The notes: generated from the sequence alone by a model not told the origin. 64,000 nt of DNA from Streptomyces sp. AC555_RSS877 (GCF_019049245.1 NZ_JAGMUK010000028.1:62001-126000), one strand, 5' to 3'. Shown: positions 34,345 through 43,354, counted from the first letter of the stretch. A program made the numbers and translations.

Positions 34345-35628
34345 CTAGACGAGGCCTGCCTCGCGGAACGACTCCAGGTTCGGACGAATGGTCGCAGTCA
34401 GCCCCGTACCCGCCACCGCGTCCAACGTCTTGAGACCGTCCCCCGTGTTCAGCACGACCGTGGTCTTCGTCGGGTCGAGGAGACCGCTCTCGATCAGCTT
34501 GCGCGTCACACCCACGGTCACACCCCCGGCGGTCTCCGCGAAGATGCCCTCCGTGCGCGCGAGGAGCTTGATCGCATCCACGATCTGCTCATCGTTCACA
34601 TCCTCCACCGCACCGCCCGTACGCCGCGCGATGTCGAGCACGTACGGCCCGTCCGCCGGGTTGCCGATGGCGAGCGACTTGGCGATGGTGTCCGGCTTCT
34701 GCGGGCGGACGACGTCGTGCCCGGCCTTGTAGGCGACGGACACCGGCGAGCAGCCCTCGGCCTGGGCACCGAAGATCTTGTACGGCTTGTCCTCGACGAG
34801 CCCGAGCTTGATCAGCTCCTGCAGGCCCTTGTCGATCTTCGTGAGCTGCGAGCCGGAGGCGATCGGGACGACCAGCTGGTCCGGGAGCTGCCAGCCGAGC
34901 TGCTCGCAGATCTCGTACGCGAGGGTCTTGGAGCCCTCGGCGTAGTACGGCCGCAGGTTGACGTTGACGAAGCCCCAGCCCTCGCCGGCCGGGTCGCCGA
35001 TCAGCTCGGAGCAGAAGCGGTTCACGTCGTCGTAGTTGCCCTCGATGCCGACGAGCTCGCCGCCGTAGATGGCGGCCATGACGATCTTGCCCTGCTCCAG
35101 GTCGTGCGGGATGAACACGCAGGAGCGGAAGCCGGCGCGGGCGGCGGCGGCGCCGACGGCACCGGCCAGGTTGCCCGTGGAGGAGCAGGAGAGGGTGGTG
35201 AAGTGGAAGGCGCGGGCGGCCTCGATGGCCTGGGCGACGACGCGGTCCTTGAAGGAGTGCGTCGGGTTGCCGGAGTCGTCCTTGACGAAGAGCTTGCCGG
35301 CGTCGACACCCAGCTCGCGGCCGAGGTTGTCGGCCTGGACGAGCTTGGTCCAGCCGGGGTTGATGTTGGGCTTGTCCGCCACGTCGGCCGGGACGGGCAG
35401 CAGCGGCGCGTAGCGCCAGATGTTCGCGGGTCCCGCCTCGATCTGCTTGCGGAGTTCCTCCGTGTCGTACGCGGAGAAGTCGTAGGCGATCTCGAGCGGG
35501 CCGAAACACTCCTCGCAGGCGAAGACCGGGCCGAGGGGCACGCGGTGACCGCACTCGCGGCAGCTCAGCGCTGCGGCGGGGCCGAGGTCTACGGTGTTCG
35601 TGGTGCTTGCATCAGTCTGCACAGCCAT
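34345..35628 (-). CDS. thrC: Threonine synthase family PLP enzyme, probable homocysteine synthase
   Basis: 427 residues from the ATG at 35628. A zinc ribbon (C23, C26, C38, C41) precedes the PLP fold, with the Schiff-base Lys127 in NPTHSFKDRV, and SCSSTGNLAGAV and IASGSQLTK follow. Standard annotation is threonine synthase. Two context features argue otherwise: a SAM-I riboswitch in the leader and a CysO-like sulfur carrier just downstream. Both enzyme types start from O-phosphohomoserine. S. coelicolor has a separate thrC beside hom and thrB (SCO5354-5356, from memory). I recall an O-phosphohomoserine-dependent homocysteine synthase, MetM, from Streptomyces; unchecked. Confidence 0.85.
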   Translation of the reverse strand: MAVQTDASTTNTVDLGPAAALSCRECGHRVPLGPVFACEECFGPLEIAYDFSAYDTEELRKQIEAGPANIWRYAPLLPVPADVADKPNINPGWTKLVQADNLGRELGVDAGKLFVKDDSGNPTHSFKDRVVAQAIEAARAFHFTTLSCSSTGNLAGAVGAAAARAGFRSCVFIPHDLEQGKIVMAAIYGGELVGIEGNYDDVNRFCSELIGDPAGEGWGFVNVNLRPYYAEGSKTLAYEICEQLGWQLPDQLVVPIASGSQLTKIDKGLQELIKLGLVEDKPYKIFGAQAEGCSPVSVAYKAGHDVVRPQKPDTIAKSLAIGNPADGPYVLDIARRTGGAVEDVNDEQIVDAIKLLARTEGIFAETAGGVTVGVTRKLIESGLLDPTKTTVVLNTGDGLKTLDAVAGTGLTATIRPNLESFREAGLV

Positions 35629-35656
35629 GGAGGCGAGGCCCTTTCTCCTCATCTTC

Positions 35657-35790
35657 CTCACGACGCACTTCGCCGTGAGACGGATTTGGCACCTTCCCTA
35701 GTCGGGAGCCTCGCTGGTGACGAGAACCGACTGGAGGGTTGCCGGGGCTTCATCGGGCCGTATCCCTCTGCCCCTCTGGATGAGCGGTAT
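35657..35790 (-). ncRNA. SAM-I (S-box) riboswitch
   Basis: On the minus strand the leader reads CTCATCCAGAGG, then GGCAGAGGGATACGGCCCGA, TGAAGCCCCGGCAACCCTCC, and AAGGTGCCAAATCCG, which is the conserved SAM-I core in the correct order. Just downstream CTCACG/CGTGAG (35657-35679) forms a hairpin before the ribosome site, a likely expression platform. It should switch the threonine-synthase-like gene off when S-adenosylmethionine is high. Confidence 0.9.
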
Positions 35791-35974
35791 GTAGTTGTTG
35801 ATCGTTGAAACGGAACGCGGACCCCGACATGCGATGGTCATCAGCGTTGTTCAAGACTGTAACCGAAGGCCAGGACAGTTGAGATAGCCGTCCGAACCGC
35901 GAGATGGATCACATGTTCCCCCAAGAGAGCATGGATCACCCGCTCGCCGAGAGAACGCAGAGGAGCCGCGCACC

Positions 35975-36946
35975 GTGCTGAATGAGGTCGAGCGTTGGCT
36001 GAGCACTCGCTCCTGGTCGAAGACCGATCGCCCGCTCCACAAGATCCTGGCCGCGAAACGCGCCACGCGACAGTCGGTAAGTGTCGTACTGCCCGCGCTC
36101 AACGAGGAGGAGACGGTCGGTGACATCGTCGCCGTGATCCGTCACGACCTCATGCAACAGGTCCCGCTCGTCGACGAGATCGTCGTCGTCGACTCGGGAT
36201 CGACCGACCGCACCTCCGAAGTGGCAGCCGCCGCGGGGGCCCGGGTCGTCCACCGCGACGACATACTCCCCCGCATTCCGATCGCCCCCGGCAAGGGCGA
36301 GGTGCTCTGGCGCTCGCTTCTGGCCACCAACGGCGACATCATCTGCTTCATCGACGCCGACCTGAAGGAGTTCTCCTCCGACTTCGTCTCCGGGATCGTG
36401 GGGCCGCTGCTCACCGAACCCGGGGTCCAGCTGGTCAAGGGGATGTACGACCGTCCCCTCGGCACTGAGTTGGATTCGCCCGCCTCCGGCAGGACGGCCG
36501 GACAGGGCGGCCGGGTCACCGAACTGATGGCCCGCCCGCTGCTGAACATGCACTGGCCGCAGCTGGCCGGTTTCGTCCAGCCGCTCGGCGGCGAGTACGC
36601 GGCCCGCCGCTCGCTCCTGGAACAGCTCCCGTTCCCGGTGGGCTACGGCGTGGAGCTGGGCATGCTGATCGACTCCCTGCACCTGGTGGGCCTCGACGCA
36701 CTGGCCCAGGTCGACGTGGGGGTGCGCAAGCACCGCCACCAGGACGGCCAGGCGCTGGGCCGGATGTCCGCCGCGATCTACCGCACGGCCCAGCTGCGGC
36801 TGGCCCGCGGGCACCTCGTCCGGCCCTCCCTCACCCAGTTCGAACGGGGTGAGGACGGCTTCGAGCCGCGTACCTACTCCGTGGACACGGAGGAGCGGCC
36901 GCCGATGGTGGAGATCGCGGAGTACGCGCATCGAAAGGTCGCCTGA
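35975..36946 (+). CDS. gpgS: Glucosyl-3-phosphoglycerate synthase
   Basis: 323 residues from the GTG at 35975, with AGAGGAG 10 nt upstream. VVLPALNEEETVGDIVAVIR, VVVDSGSTDRTSEVAA and the metal-binding FIDADLKE (D127-x-D129) are the GT81 family. GYGVELGMLIDSLHLVG is characteristic. It transfers glucose from a nucleotide sugar to 3-phosphoglycerate, the first step to glucosylglycerate or methylglucose lipopolysaccharide. The phosphatase partner is not adjacent. Confidence 0.88.
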   Translation: MLNEVERWLSTRSWSKTDRPLHKILAAKRATRQSVSVVLPALNEEETVGDIVAVIRHDLMQQVPLVDEIVVVDSGSTDRTSEVAAAAGARVVHRDDILPRIPIAPGKGEVLWRSLLATNGDIICFIDADLKEFSSDFVSGIVGPLLTEPGVQLVKGMYDRPLGTELDSPASGRTAGQGGRVTELMARPLLNMHWPQLAGFVQPLGGEYAARRSLLEQLPFPVGYGVELGMLIDSLHLVGLDALAQVDVGVRKHRHQDGQALGRMSAAIYRTAQLRLARGHLVRPSLTQFERGEDGFEPRTYSVDTEERPPMVEIAEYAHRKVA

Positions 36947-36961
36947 CCGGGCGTGTCCCGG

Positions 36962-37008
36962 CCTCCGAGGGCCGTACAGGCCGTGCAGGGCTGTTTACGG
37001 CCCTCGGA
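36962..37008 (+). terminator. gpgS terminator
   Basis: CTCCGAGGGCCGT (36962-36974) pairs perfectly with ACGGCCCTCGGAG (36996-37008). It ends just before the otsA promoter. Confidence 0.7.
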
Positions 37009-37055
37009 GCCGCCCGAACGTTTGAGTGTTTCCGGGCCAGGCTAAGTTGAGGCGT

Positions 37056-38456
37056 ATGGCTTCCACGCACCATGCTGAGGTACTTGTCGCGTCCAACCGC
37101 GGCCCGGTTTCGTACGAGGTACGCCCGGACGGTGCGGATGGCTCGCTCCACGCCAAGAGGGGTGGCGGCGGGCTTGTCTCGGGTCTGTCCGCCATCGGAC
37201 CCGACGCGGGCGCCCTGTGGGTCTGCTCGGCGCTGAGCGACGGCGACCGCGAGGCCGTGCGGCGCGGCGTCGGCGAGCCGGGCGTCCACATGCTCGACAT
37301 CCCCGCCGACGTGCACGCCGACGCGTACAACGGCATCGCCAACTCCGTGCTGTGGTTCGTCCACCACATGCTGTACCAGACCCCGCTGGAGCCGGTCTTC
37401 GACGCGGAGTTCCGGCGGCAGTGGGCGTCCTACGAGACGTACAACCGCGCGTTCGCCGAGGCGCTGGCCGAGGACGCCGCCCAGGGGGCCGCGGTCGTCG
37501 TACAGGACTACCACCTCACCCTGGTCCCGGGCATGCTCCGCGAGCTGCGCCCGGACCTGCGGATCGGCCACTTCTCCCACACGCCGTGGGCGCCGCCGGA
37601 GTACTTCCGGATGCTGCCTGACGACATCGCCGGGCAGATCCTGCGCGGCATGCTCGGCGCGGACCGGCTCGGCTTCCTCACCCGCCGCTGGGCGGACGCC
37701 TTCACCGCCTGCTGTACGGAGTTCGCCGGGGGCCTCGGGGACACCCGGATCGGCGTGCACGGACTGGGCGCGGACGCGGACTTCCTGCGCGAGCGGTCGC
37801 ACGAGGCGGACGTCGAGGAGCGGATGGTGGCCCTGCGGGCGGAGATCGGCGAGGGCCGCCGCGCCATCGTCCGCGTCGACCGCACCGAGCTGTCCAAGAA
37901 CATCGTGCGCGGCCTGCTCGCCTACCGGCAGCTGCTCGTCGACCACCCCGAGTGGCGTGAGCGGGTGGTGCACGTGGCGTTCGCGTACCCGTCCCGCCAG
38001 GACCTCGCCGTGTACCGGGAGTACATGGCGCAGGTGCAGCGGCTGGCGGACGAGATCAACGCGGAGTACGGCACGCCGGGCTGGACCCCGGTCCTGCTGC
38101 ACCTGAAGGACGACTTCGCGCGCTCCCTGGCCGCGTACCGTCTCGCCGACGTGGCCCTCGTCAACCCCATCCGGGACGGCATGAACCTCGTCGCCAAGGA
38201 GGTGCCGCTGGTCTCCGACGAGGGATGCGTGCTGGTGCTGTCCCGGGAGGCGGGGGCCTTCGAGGAGCTGGGCGAGGACGCGATCGCCGTCAATCCGTAC
38301 GACGTGGTCGGCACGGCGGACGCGCTGCACCGGGCGCTGACCATGCCGACGGGCGAACGCGCGGAGCGGACGAAGCGGCTGACCGCGGCGGCGACCGCCC
38401 TGCCGCCGGCGCGATGGTTCCTGGACCAGTTGGACGCGCTGCGCCGCCTGGGCTAG
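37056..38456 (+). CDS. otsA: Trehalose-6-phosphate synthase
   Basis: 466 residues. [64 protein letters not shown], and [13 protein letters not shown] are the GT20 signature and substrate-binding residues. It makes trehalose-6-phosphate from a nucleotide glucose and glucose-6-phosphate. TAAGTT ends 7 nt before the ATG, so a leaderless start is possible. Its TAG overlaps the stop of the convergent otsB within CTAG. Confidence 0.95.
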   Translation: MASTHHAEVLVASNRGPVSYEVRPDGADGSLHAKRGGGGLVSGLSAIGPDAGALWVCSALSDGDREAVRRGVGEPGVHMLDIPADVHADAYNGIANSVLWFVHHMLYQTPLEPVFDAEFRRQWASYETYNRAFAEALAEDAAQGAAVVVQDYHLTLVPGMLRELRPDLRIGHFSHTPWAPPEYFRMLPDDIAGQILRGMLGADRLGFLTRRWADAFTACCTEFAGGLGDTRIGVHGLGADADFLRERSHEADVEERMVALRAEIGEGRRAIVRVDRTELSKNIVRGLLAYRQLLVDHPEWRERVVHVAFAYPSRQDLAVYREYMAQVQRLADEINAEYGTPGWTPVLLHLKDDFARSLAAYRLADVALVNPIRDGMNLVAKEVPLVSDEGCVLVLSREAGAFEELGEDAIAVNPYDVVGTADALHRALTMPTGERAERTKRLTAAATALPPARWFLDQLDALRRLG

Positions 38457-39328
38457 GACCTGCCGATCCGCTCGGCGAGAGCCCTCAGTACTCCTACGAC
38501 CCCTTCCGGGCCGTCGACGACCACGTCCGCCCGCTCCCGCAGCTCGGTGACCTCGTCGCTGCCGCTGCAGACCAGCAGGCCGGGTGTGCCGTCGGAGCGG
38601 AGTTCGTCGACGGCGGCGAAGGCGGGGAGGTCGCCGAGGTCGTCGCCGGCGTAGAGGACCGACGTGGCGTCGATCTCCCGGACGTACTCCCGGAGGGCGA
38701 CGCCCTTGTCCATGCCCGGCGGGCGGAGTTCGAGGACGAGTCGGCCGGGCTCGACGATCAGTCCGTGGCGGGCGGCCAGCTCGGTGAGAGGGATGCGCAG
38801 GGCCTCGAAGGCGGCCTGCGGATCGGCGGCCCTGCGGGTGTGTACGGCGACCGCGCGCCCCTTCTCCTCGACCCACGCCCCCTCCCGGACACCGGCCTCG
38901 CCGAGCACGCCCGGCAGCTCCGCCCGGACGGCGGCGACACCGGGGTGCGGGGCGGGTGCGCTGACCGTCCCGGTACGGGCGTCCCAGCGCTCGGCGCCGT
39001 AGTGCCCGAGGACGACGAGGTGTTCGAGACCGGGCACCCCGGCGAAGCCGCCGTGCCGAACGGCCACCGCGGCCGGACGCCCGGTGACCACGGCGACGGC
39101 GGCGACCTTCGGAGCGAGCGCGGCCAGCACCCGCACCGCCTCCGGATGCGCCCGGGCCTGCTCCGGATCCGCCACGATCGGCGCGAGCGTCCCGTCGAAG
39201 TCGAGCGCGATCACCGCGCGCCCCGGGTGGGCGAGCAGGGCCTCGAGCCCACCCCGCCCTGCCGAGGTCGCCGGCGTCGGCAGCGGGTCAGTGACGTTCG
39301 GTTCCATGGATTCCGCGTGGCTGCCCAT
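38453..39328 (-). CDS. otsB: Trehalose-6-phosphate phosphatase
   Basis: 291 residues. ALDFDGTLAPIV (HAD motif I), VVTGRPAA (motif II), and VLYAGDDLGDLPAF (motif III/IV) identify the trehalose-phosphatase subfamily of HAD enzymes. It completes the OtsA reaction, giving free trehalose. Convergent with otsA, sharing 4 nt. TAGGGT ends 6 nt before the ATG at 39328, so the mRNA is likely leaderless. Confidence 0.94.
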   Translation of the reverse strand: MGSHAESMEPNVTDPLPTPATSAGRGGLEALLAHPGRAVIALDFDGTLAPIVADPEQARAHPEAVRVLAALAPKVAAVAVVTGRPAAVAVRHGGFAGVPGLEHLVVLGHYGAERWDARTGTVSAPAPHPGVAAVRAELPGVLGEAGVREGAWVEEKGRAVAVHTRRAADPQAAFEALRIPLTELAARHGLIVEPGRLVLELRPPGMDKGVALREYVREIDATSVLYAGDDLGDLPAFAAVDELRSDGTPGLLVCSGSDEVTELRERADVVVDGPEGVVGVLRALAERIGRS

Positions 39329-39393
39329 GCCTCGACCCTATCCACGAAGGGCCCCGCGCTCCCGACACCCCTCGGCCTCCAGGAGGCGAAGCC

Positions 39394-39630
39394 CTACCGC
39401 TCGCCCCGTCGCGCTTCCCGTACCCGGCGCAGGCGGTTGACCGTCACCGGGTCGAAGGCCAGCGCCCGCTCGTCGTCCAGCAGCGCGTTCAGCAGCTGGT
39501 AGTAGCGCACCGGCGCCAGCCCCAGCTCCTCGCGTATCGCCCGCTCCTTCACGCCGGGTCCGCTGAAGCCCCGTCGTTCCAGCGCGAGGATCTCCCGCTC
39601 CCGGCGGTCCAGCCGCTGCTCCTCGTCCAT
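39394..39630 (-). CDS. DUF3263 family protein
   Basis: 78 residues. RREREILALERRGF, VKERAIREELGLAPVRYYQL and LLDDERALAFDPVTVNRLRR form a helix-turn-helix-like DUF3263 domain, frequent in actinobacteria. TAGCGT ends 6 nt before the ATG (leaderless). Probably DNA-binding; function unknown. It lies between otsB and the sugar-binding lipoprotein. Confidence 0.88.
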   Translation of the reverse strand: MDEEQRLDRREREILALERRGFSGPGVKERAIREELGLAPVRYYQLLNALLDDERALAFDPVTVNRLRRVREARRGER

Positions 39631-39693
39631 GCCCGCACGCTAGCCGCCGGCACTGACAGTGGCCCACCGCGAGCAGCCGGCACCGGCAGTGGC

Positions 39694-40986
39694 CTACCGC
39701 GCGGCCTGCGCCTGGGCGGCCGTCGTCTGCAGGCGGCTCAGCACGGCGGCCGGGCTCCCGCCCGACGCGACGGCCTGCCCGATGCCCTTCTTCACGGCCG
39801 CGCTGACCCGTGCCCAGGACGTCTCCCCCACCGGATACGTCTCGGACAGCGGCAGCTCGTCGAGGAACGGCTTGAGGTCGGCGTCCTGCTTCGCCGCGCT
39901 CATGACCTCGGACGCGGAGTTGGTGACCGGGAGCAGGTCGTACTCCCGGGAGAAGGCGAGGACGTTCTTCTCGCTGTAGACGAAGTCGAGGAAGTCGCCG
40001 ATCTGCTCGGCGTGCCCGTTCTTCTTGAAGGCGGTCATCCAGTCGGCGACCCCCATGGAGATCTTGTTCTGGCCGTCCTCGCCGGGCATCGGCACCATGC
40101 CGAACTTCACACCCTTCCTCTCGGCCATCTTCATCAGCGAGGGGTGCCCGTTGAGCATGCCGACGTCCCCGTTCGCGAACGCGGCGAAGGCGTCGGCCCG
40201 GTTGAGCCTGCCGGGGGCGACCGGCCCGGTCAGCCCCTTGCCGACGAGGTCGTCCTTGAGCCAGGTGAAGGTGTCGACGTTCTCCGAGGAGTCGATGCTG
40301 TACGTGCCGAGCGTGTCGGTGTATCCGCCACCGCCGCCGAGCAGCCACTGCATGGTCTCGGCCTGCGCCTCCTCCGGCCCGAGGGGCAGCGCGTACGGGT
40401 ACTTCACGCCCTCCGCCTTGAGCGCCTCGGCGTCCGCGGCGAGTTCGTCCCAGGTCGTCGGCGGGGTGAGGCCGGCCTCGGTGAAGAGGGTCTTGTTGTA
40501 GAAGAGCAGCCTCGTGGAGGCGGCGAACGGCAGGCCGTACTGGACGCCGTTGACCTCGCCCGCGTTGGACAGCTGCGAGATCCAGTCGGCCTGGACGGGG
40601 ATGGAGACGAGGTCGTCGGCCTTGTAGAGCTGGTCCGCGTCCGCGTAGTCGGCGTACGCGCCGATCTGCGCCATGTCGGGCGCCTTGCCGGCGTCGACCA
40701 GTTCCTTGACCTCGCGGTCGACGTCGTTCCAGGAGTGGACGCTCACGTCGACGTGCACGCCGTCGTGCTTCGACTCGTACTCCTTGACCAGGGCGTCCCA
40801 GTACTTCCGGGAGCTGTTGGCCGTGCTGTCGCCGTAGTCGGCGGCGACCAGCCTCAGCGTCACCTCGCCGGACTCGCCGGTGAGGCCGCAGCCGCCCAGG
40901 ACCGCCGTCAGGCCCAGTGCGGACACCGCCGCGATCGTTCCCGCCCTACCCCGCTGCACTGCCATCGCTCCAACATTGTTGATCAT
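39694..40986 (-). CDS. Sugar ABC transporter substrate-binding lipoprotein
   Basis: 430 residues from ATG 40986 (GAGAG 5 nt upstream); 41010 and 40965 are possible alternatives. The lipobox TAVLGGC gives lipid anchoring; a bacterial solute-binding family 1 fold follows (PDMAQIGAYADYADADQLYK, GVADWMTAFKKNG). No permease genes are adjacent, so it would rely on permeases elsewhere and the shared ATPase MsiK. It is divergent from nagK with two dre sites between, so the ligand is probably an amino sugar or chito-oligosaccharide. Confidence 0.86.
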   Translation of the reverse strand: MINNVGAMAVQRGRAGTIAAVSALGLTAVLGGCGLTGESGEVTLRLVAADYGDSTANSSRKYWDALVKEYESKHDGVHVDVSVHSWNDVDREVKELVDAGKAPDMAQIGAYADYADADQLYKADDLVSIPVQADWISQLSNAGEVNGVQYGLPFAASTRLLFYNKTLFTEAGLTPPTTWDELAADAEALKAEGVKYPYALPLGPEEAQAETMQWLLGGGGGYTDTLGTYSIDSSENVDTFTWLKDDLVGKGLTGPVAPGRLNRADAFAAFANGDVGMLNGHPSLMKMAERKGVKFGMVPMPGEDGQNKISMGVADWMTAFKKNGHAEQIGDFLDFVYSEKNVLAFSREYDLLPVTNSASEVMSAAKQDADLKPFLDELPLSETYPVGETSWARVSAAVKKGIGQAVASGGSPAAVLSRLQTTAAQAQAAR

Positions 40987-41020
40987 CGAAACTCTCGAAA
41001 AGTCATACATATTATTTCCC

Positions 41021-41036
41021 TAAGGTCTACACCACG
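41021..41036. promoter_or_regulatory. dre-like site 1
   Basis: TAAGGTCTACACCACG agrees with the DasR operator consensus as I remember it at 11 of 16 positions. Three bases separate it from the stronger site. Confidence 0.5.
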
Positions 41037-41038
41037 TG

Positions 41039-41054
41039 AGTGGACTAGACCTCT
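41039..41054. promoter_or_regulatory. dre site 2 (DasR operator)
   Basis: AGTGGACTAGACCTCT agrees at 14 of 16 positions with the dre consensus of DasR, the GntR/HutC-type repressor that senses GlcN-6-P. It lies between the divergent sugar-binding gene and nagK. Confidence 0.75.
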
Positions 41055-41081
41055 TGAGGGTCCACGGGTCAAACTGTCCCC

Positions 41082-42026
41082 GTGAGACACGTCATCGCCC
41101 TCGATGTGGGCGGCACCGGGATGAAGGCCGCCCTGGCAGGGGCGAACGGCGAGCTGCTGCACCTGGCCCGGCGCGCCACCGGGCGCGAACGCGGGCCGGA
41201 CGCGGTGGTCGAGGGCATCCTCGGCTTCGCCGCCGAGCTGCGCGCGTACGGCATCGAGCGCTTCGGCGAGCCCGCGGCCGCCGCCGGCGTCGCCGTCCCC
41301 GGCATCGTCGACGAGGAGCGGGGCGTCGCCGCCTACGCGGCCAACCTGGGCTGGCGCGACGTACCCCTGCGCGCACTGCTCGGCGAGCGACTGGGCGGAG
41401 TCCCGGTCGCCCTCGGCCACGACGTCCGCACCGGCGGCCTCGCGGAGGGCCGGATCGGCGCGGGCAAGGGGGCCGACCGCTTCCTGTTCGTTCCCCTCGG
41501 CACCGGCATCGCGGGCGCCATCGGCATCGGCGGCCGGGTGGAGTCGGGTGCCCACGGCTTCGCGGGCGAGATCGGTCACATCGTCGTACGGCCCGGAGGG
41601 GCGCTCTGTCCGTGCGGGCAGCGCGGCTGTCTGGAGCGGTACGCGTCCGCGGCGGCGGTGAGCCAGGCGTGGGCGGCGGCGACCGGGGACGCCGGGGCGG
41701 ACGCGGCCGACTGCGCGAAGGCCGTCGCGTCCGGCGATCCGAAGGCCGTACGCGTGTGGCGGGATGCCGTCGACGCCCTGGCCGACGGACTGGTCACCGC
41801 GCTCACCCTGCTGGACCCGCGCACGCTCATCATCGGTGGCGGGCTCGCCGAGGCGGGGGAAACCTTGTTCACACCGCTGCGGGAGGCCGTGCGGCGGCGG
41901 GTCACCTTCCAGAAACTGCCGTCGATCGTCCCCGCGGCCCTGGGGGACACGGCTGGATGCCTCGGTGCCGGGCTGCTGGCCTGGGACCTCCTCGAACCGA
42001 CCGACCGCACGGAGGTAGCAACCTGA
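41082..42026 (+). CDS. nagK: ROK-family N-acetylglucosamine kinase
   Basis: 314 residues from a GTG at 41082; CAAACT ends 8 nt upstream and no good ribosome site is seen, so leaderless translation is possible. ALDVGGTGMKAALAG (phosphate motif), VAVPGIVDEERG, GHDVRTGGLAEGRIGAGKG, and the zinc motif CPCGQRGCLERYASA identify a ROK kinase. It phosphorylates GlcNAc to GlcNAc-6-P; nagA follows with its ATG overlapping this stop. Confidence 0.9.
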   Translation: MRHVIALDVGGTGMKAALAGANGELLHLARRATGRERGPDAVVEGILGFAAELRAYGIERFGEPAAAAGVAVPGIVDEERGVAAYAANLGWRDVPLRALLGERLGGVPVALGHDVRTGGLAEGRIGAGKGADRFLFVPLGTGIAGAIGIGGRVESGAHGFAGEIGHIVVRPGGALCPCGQRGCLERYASAAAVSQAWAAATGDAGADAADCAKAVASGDPKAVRVWRDAVDALADGLVTALTLLDPRTLIIGGGLAEAGETLFTPLREAVRRRVTFQKLPSIVPAALGDTAGCLGAGLLAWDLLEPTDRTEVAT

Positions 42027-43222
42027 TGGCAACCCCCTCAGGGGCGCGGGGAACTGCGCGACCAGCCACACCGCACCGGCACCCGCGGGTACTCGCCGGC
42101 GCCCGCGTGGTACTGCCCACCGGCACGGTGCCCGACGGCCGCGTCACCGTCGCCGGCACCCGCATCGCCGCCGACGCCCCGCCGGGAGCCGCCCAGGTGA
42201 TCGACGTGAGCGGTCACTGGCTCGTGCCCGGATTCGTCGACCTCCACAACCACGGCGGCGGCGGAGCCTCGTTCACCTCCGGGACGGTCGACGAGGTCCT
42301 TCAGGGCATCCACACCCACCGCCTGCACGGCACCACGACGCTCGTCGCCTCCACGGTCACCGGCGACATGGACTTCCTCGCCCAGCGGGCCGGACTGCTG
42401 TCCGAGCTGGCCGAACAGGGGGAGATCGCCGGGATCCACTTCGAGGGGCCGTTCATCTCGCCGTGCCGCAAGGGCGCGCACTCCGAGGAGCTGCTGCGCG
42501 ACCCCGACCCGGCGGAGGTCCGCAAGCTGATCGACGCGGCGCGGGGCACGGCGAAGATGGTGACCCTCGCCACCGAGCTGCCCGGCGGCATCGACTCCGT
42601 ACGGCTGCTCGCGGAGCACGGCGTGATCGCGGCGATCGGGCACACGGACGCGACGTACGAGCAGACGGTGGAGGCCATCGAGGCGGGCGCCACGGTCGCC
42701 ACCCACCTCTTCAACGCGATGCCGGCCCTCGGCCACCGCGCCCCTGGCCCGATCGCCGCCCTGCTGGAGGACGAGCGGATCACCGTCGAGCTCATCAACG
42801 ACGGGACGCACCTGCACCCGGCCTCCCTCCAGCTCGCGTTCCGTCACGCGGGCGCGGACCGGGTGGCGTTCATCACGGACGCGATGGACGCGGCCGGCTT
42901 CGGCGACGGGCGCTACATGCTCGGCCCGCTGGAGGTGGAGGTGGCCGCAGGCGTGGCCCGGCTGGTGGAGGGCGGCTCGATCGCGGGCTCCACCCTCACC
43001 CAGGACCGCGCGTTCAAGCGGGCGGTGACGGTCGACGGGCTGTCCGTCGAGGACGCGGTCGCCGCCCTCTCGGCCAACCCGGCCCGCCTGCTCGGCCTGG
43101 ACGACACCATCGGCTCCCTGGAGCCCGGCAAGGACGCCGACCTGGTCCTCCTGGACGCCGACTTCGAGCTCAGGGGCGTGATGCGCCGGGGTGAATGGGT
43201 GGTCGATCCCCAACTGGGGTGA
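42026..43222 (+). CDS. nagA: N-acetylglucosamine-6-phosphate deacetylase
   Basis: 398 residues; ATG 42026 has GGAGG 9 nt upstream and overlaps the nagK stop (TGATG). VPGFVDLHNHGGGG, GIHFEGPFISPCRKGAHSEE, AIGHTDATYEQ, and ATHLFNAM are the amidohydrolase metal and substrate motifs. It gives GlcN-6-P, the DasR effector. The first ~18 residues (ATPSGARGTARPATPHRH) are encoded by a REP-like repeat, so the N-terminus differs from relatives. Confidence 0.95.
   Translation: MATPSGARGTARPATPHRHPRVLAGARVVLPTGTVPDGRVTVAGTRIAADAPPGAAQVIDVSGHWLVPGFVDLHNHGGGGASFTSGTVDEVLQGIHTHRLHGTTTLVASTVTGDMDFLAQRAGLLSELAEQGEIAGIHFEGPFISPCRKGAHSEELLRDPDPAEVRKLIDAARGTAKMVTLATELPGGIDSVRLLAEHGVIAAIGHTDATYEQTVEAIEAGATVATHLFNAMPALGHRAPGPIAALLEDERITVELINDGTHLHPASLQLAFRHAGADRVAFITDAMDAAGFGDGRYMLGPLEVEVAAGVARLVEGGSIAGSTLTQDRAFKRAVTVDGLSVEDAVAALSANPARLLGLDDTIGSLEPGKDADLVLLDADFELRGVMRRGEWVVDPQLG
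42031..42080. repeat. REP-like element inside the nagA start
   Basis: CCCCTCAGGGGCGCGGGGAA and CTGCGCGACCAGCCACACCG match a dispersed Streptomyces repeat also seen, diverged, at 34262-34332. Here it is read through as the first codons of nagA. Confidence 0.65.
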
Positions 43223-43354
43223 TCTGTCCGCCTGTTGTGGGCGGCGGTTGTCCTGTCAAACTGGGAGGACCGTCGTCCGTTTGGCCTGACCGGCCCTTCG
43301 GGCAGACGGACGGCAAGCGCGTTCTGCGTTGTTCCTCGGGGAAGGTCGAGCCAG

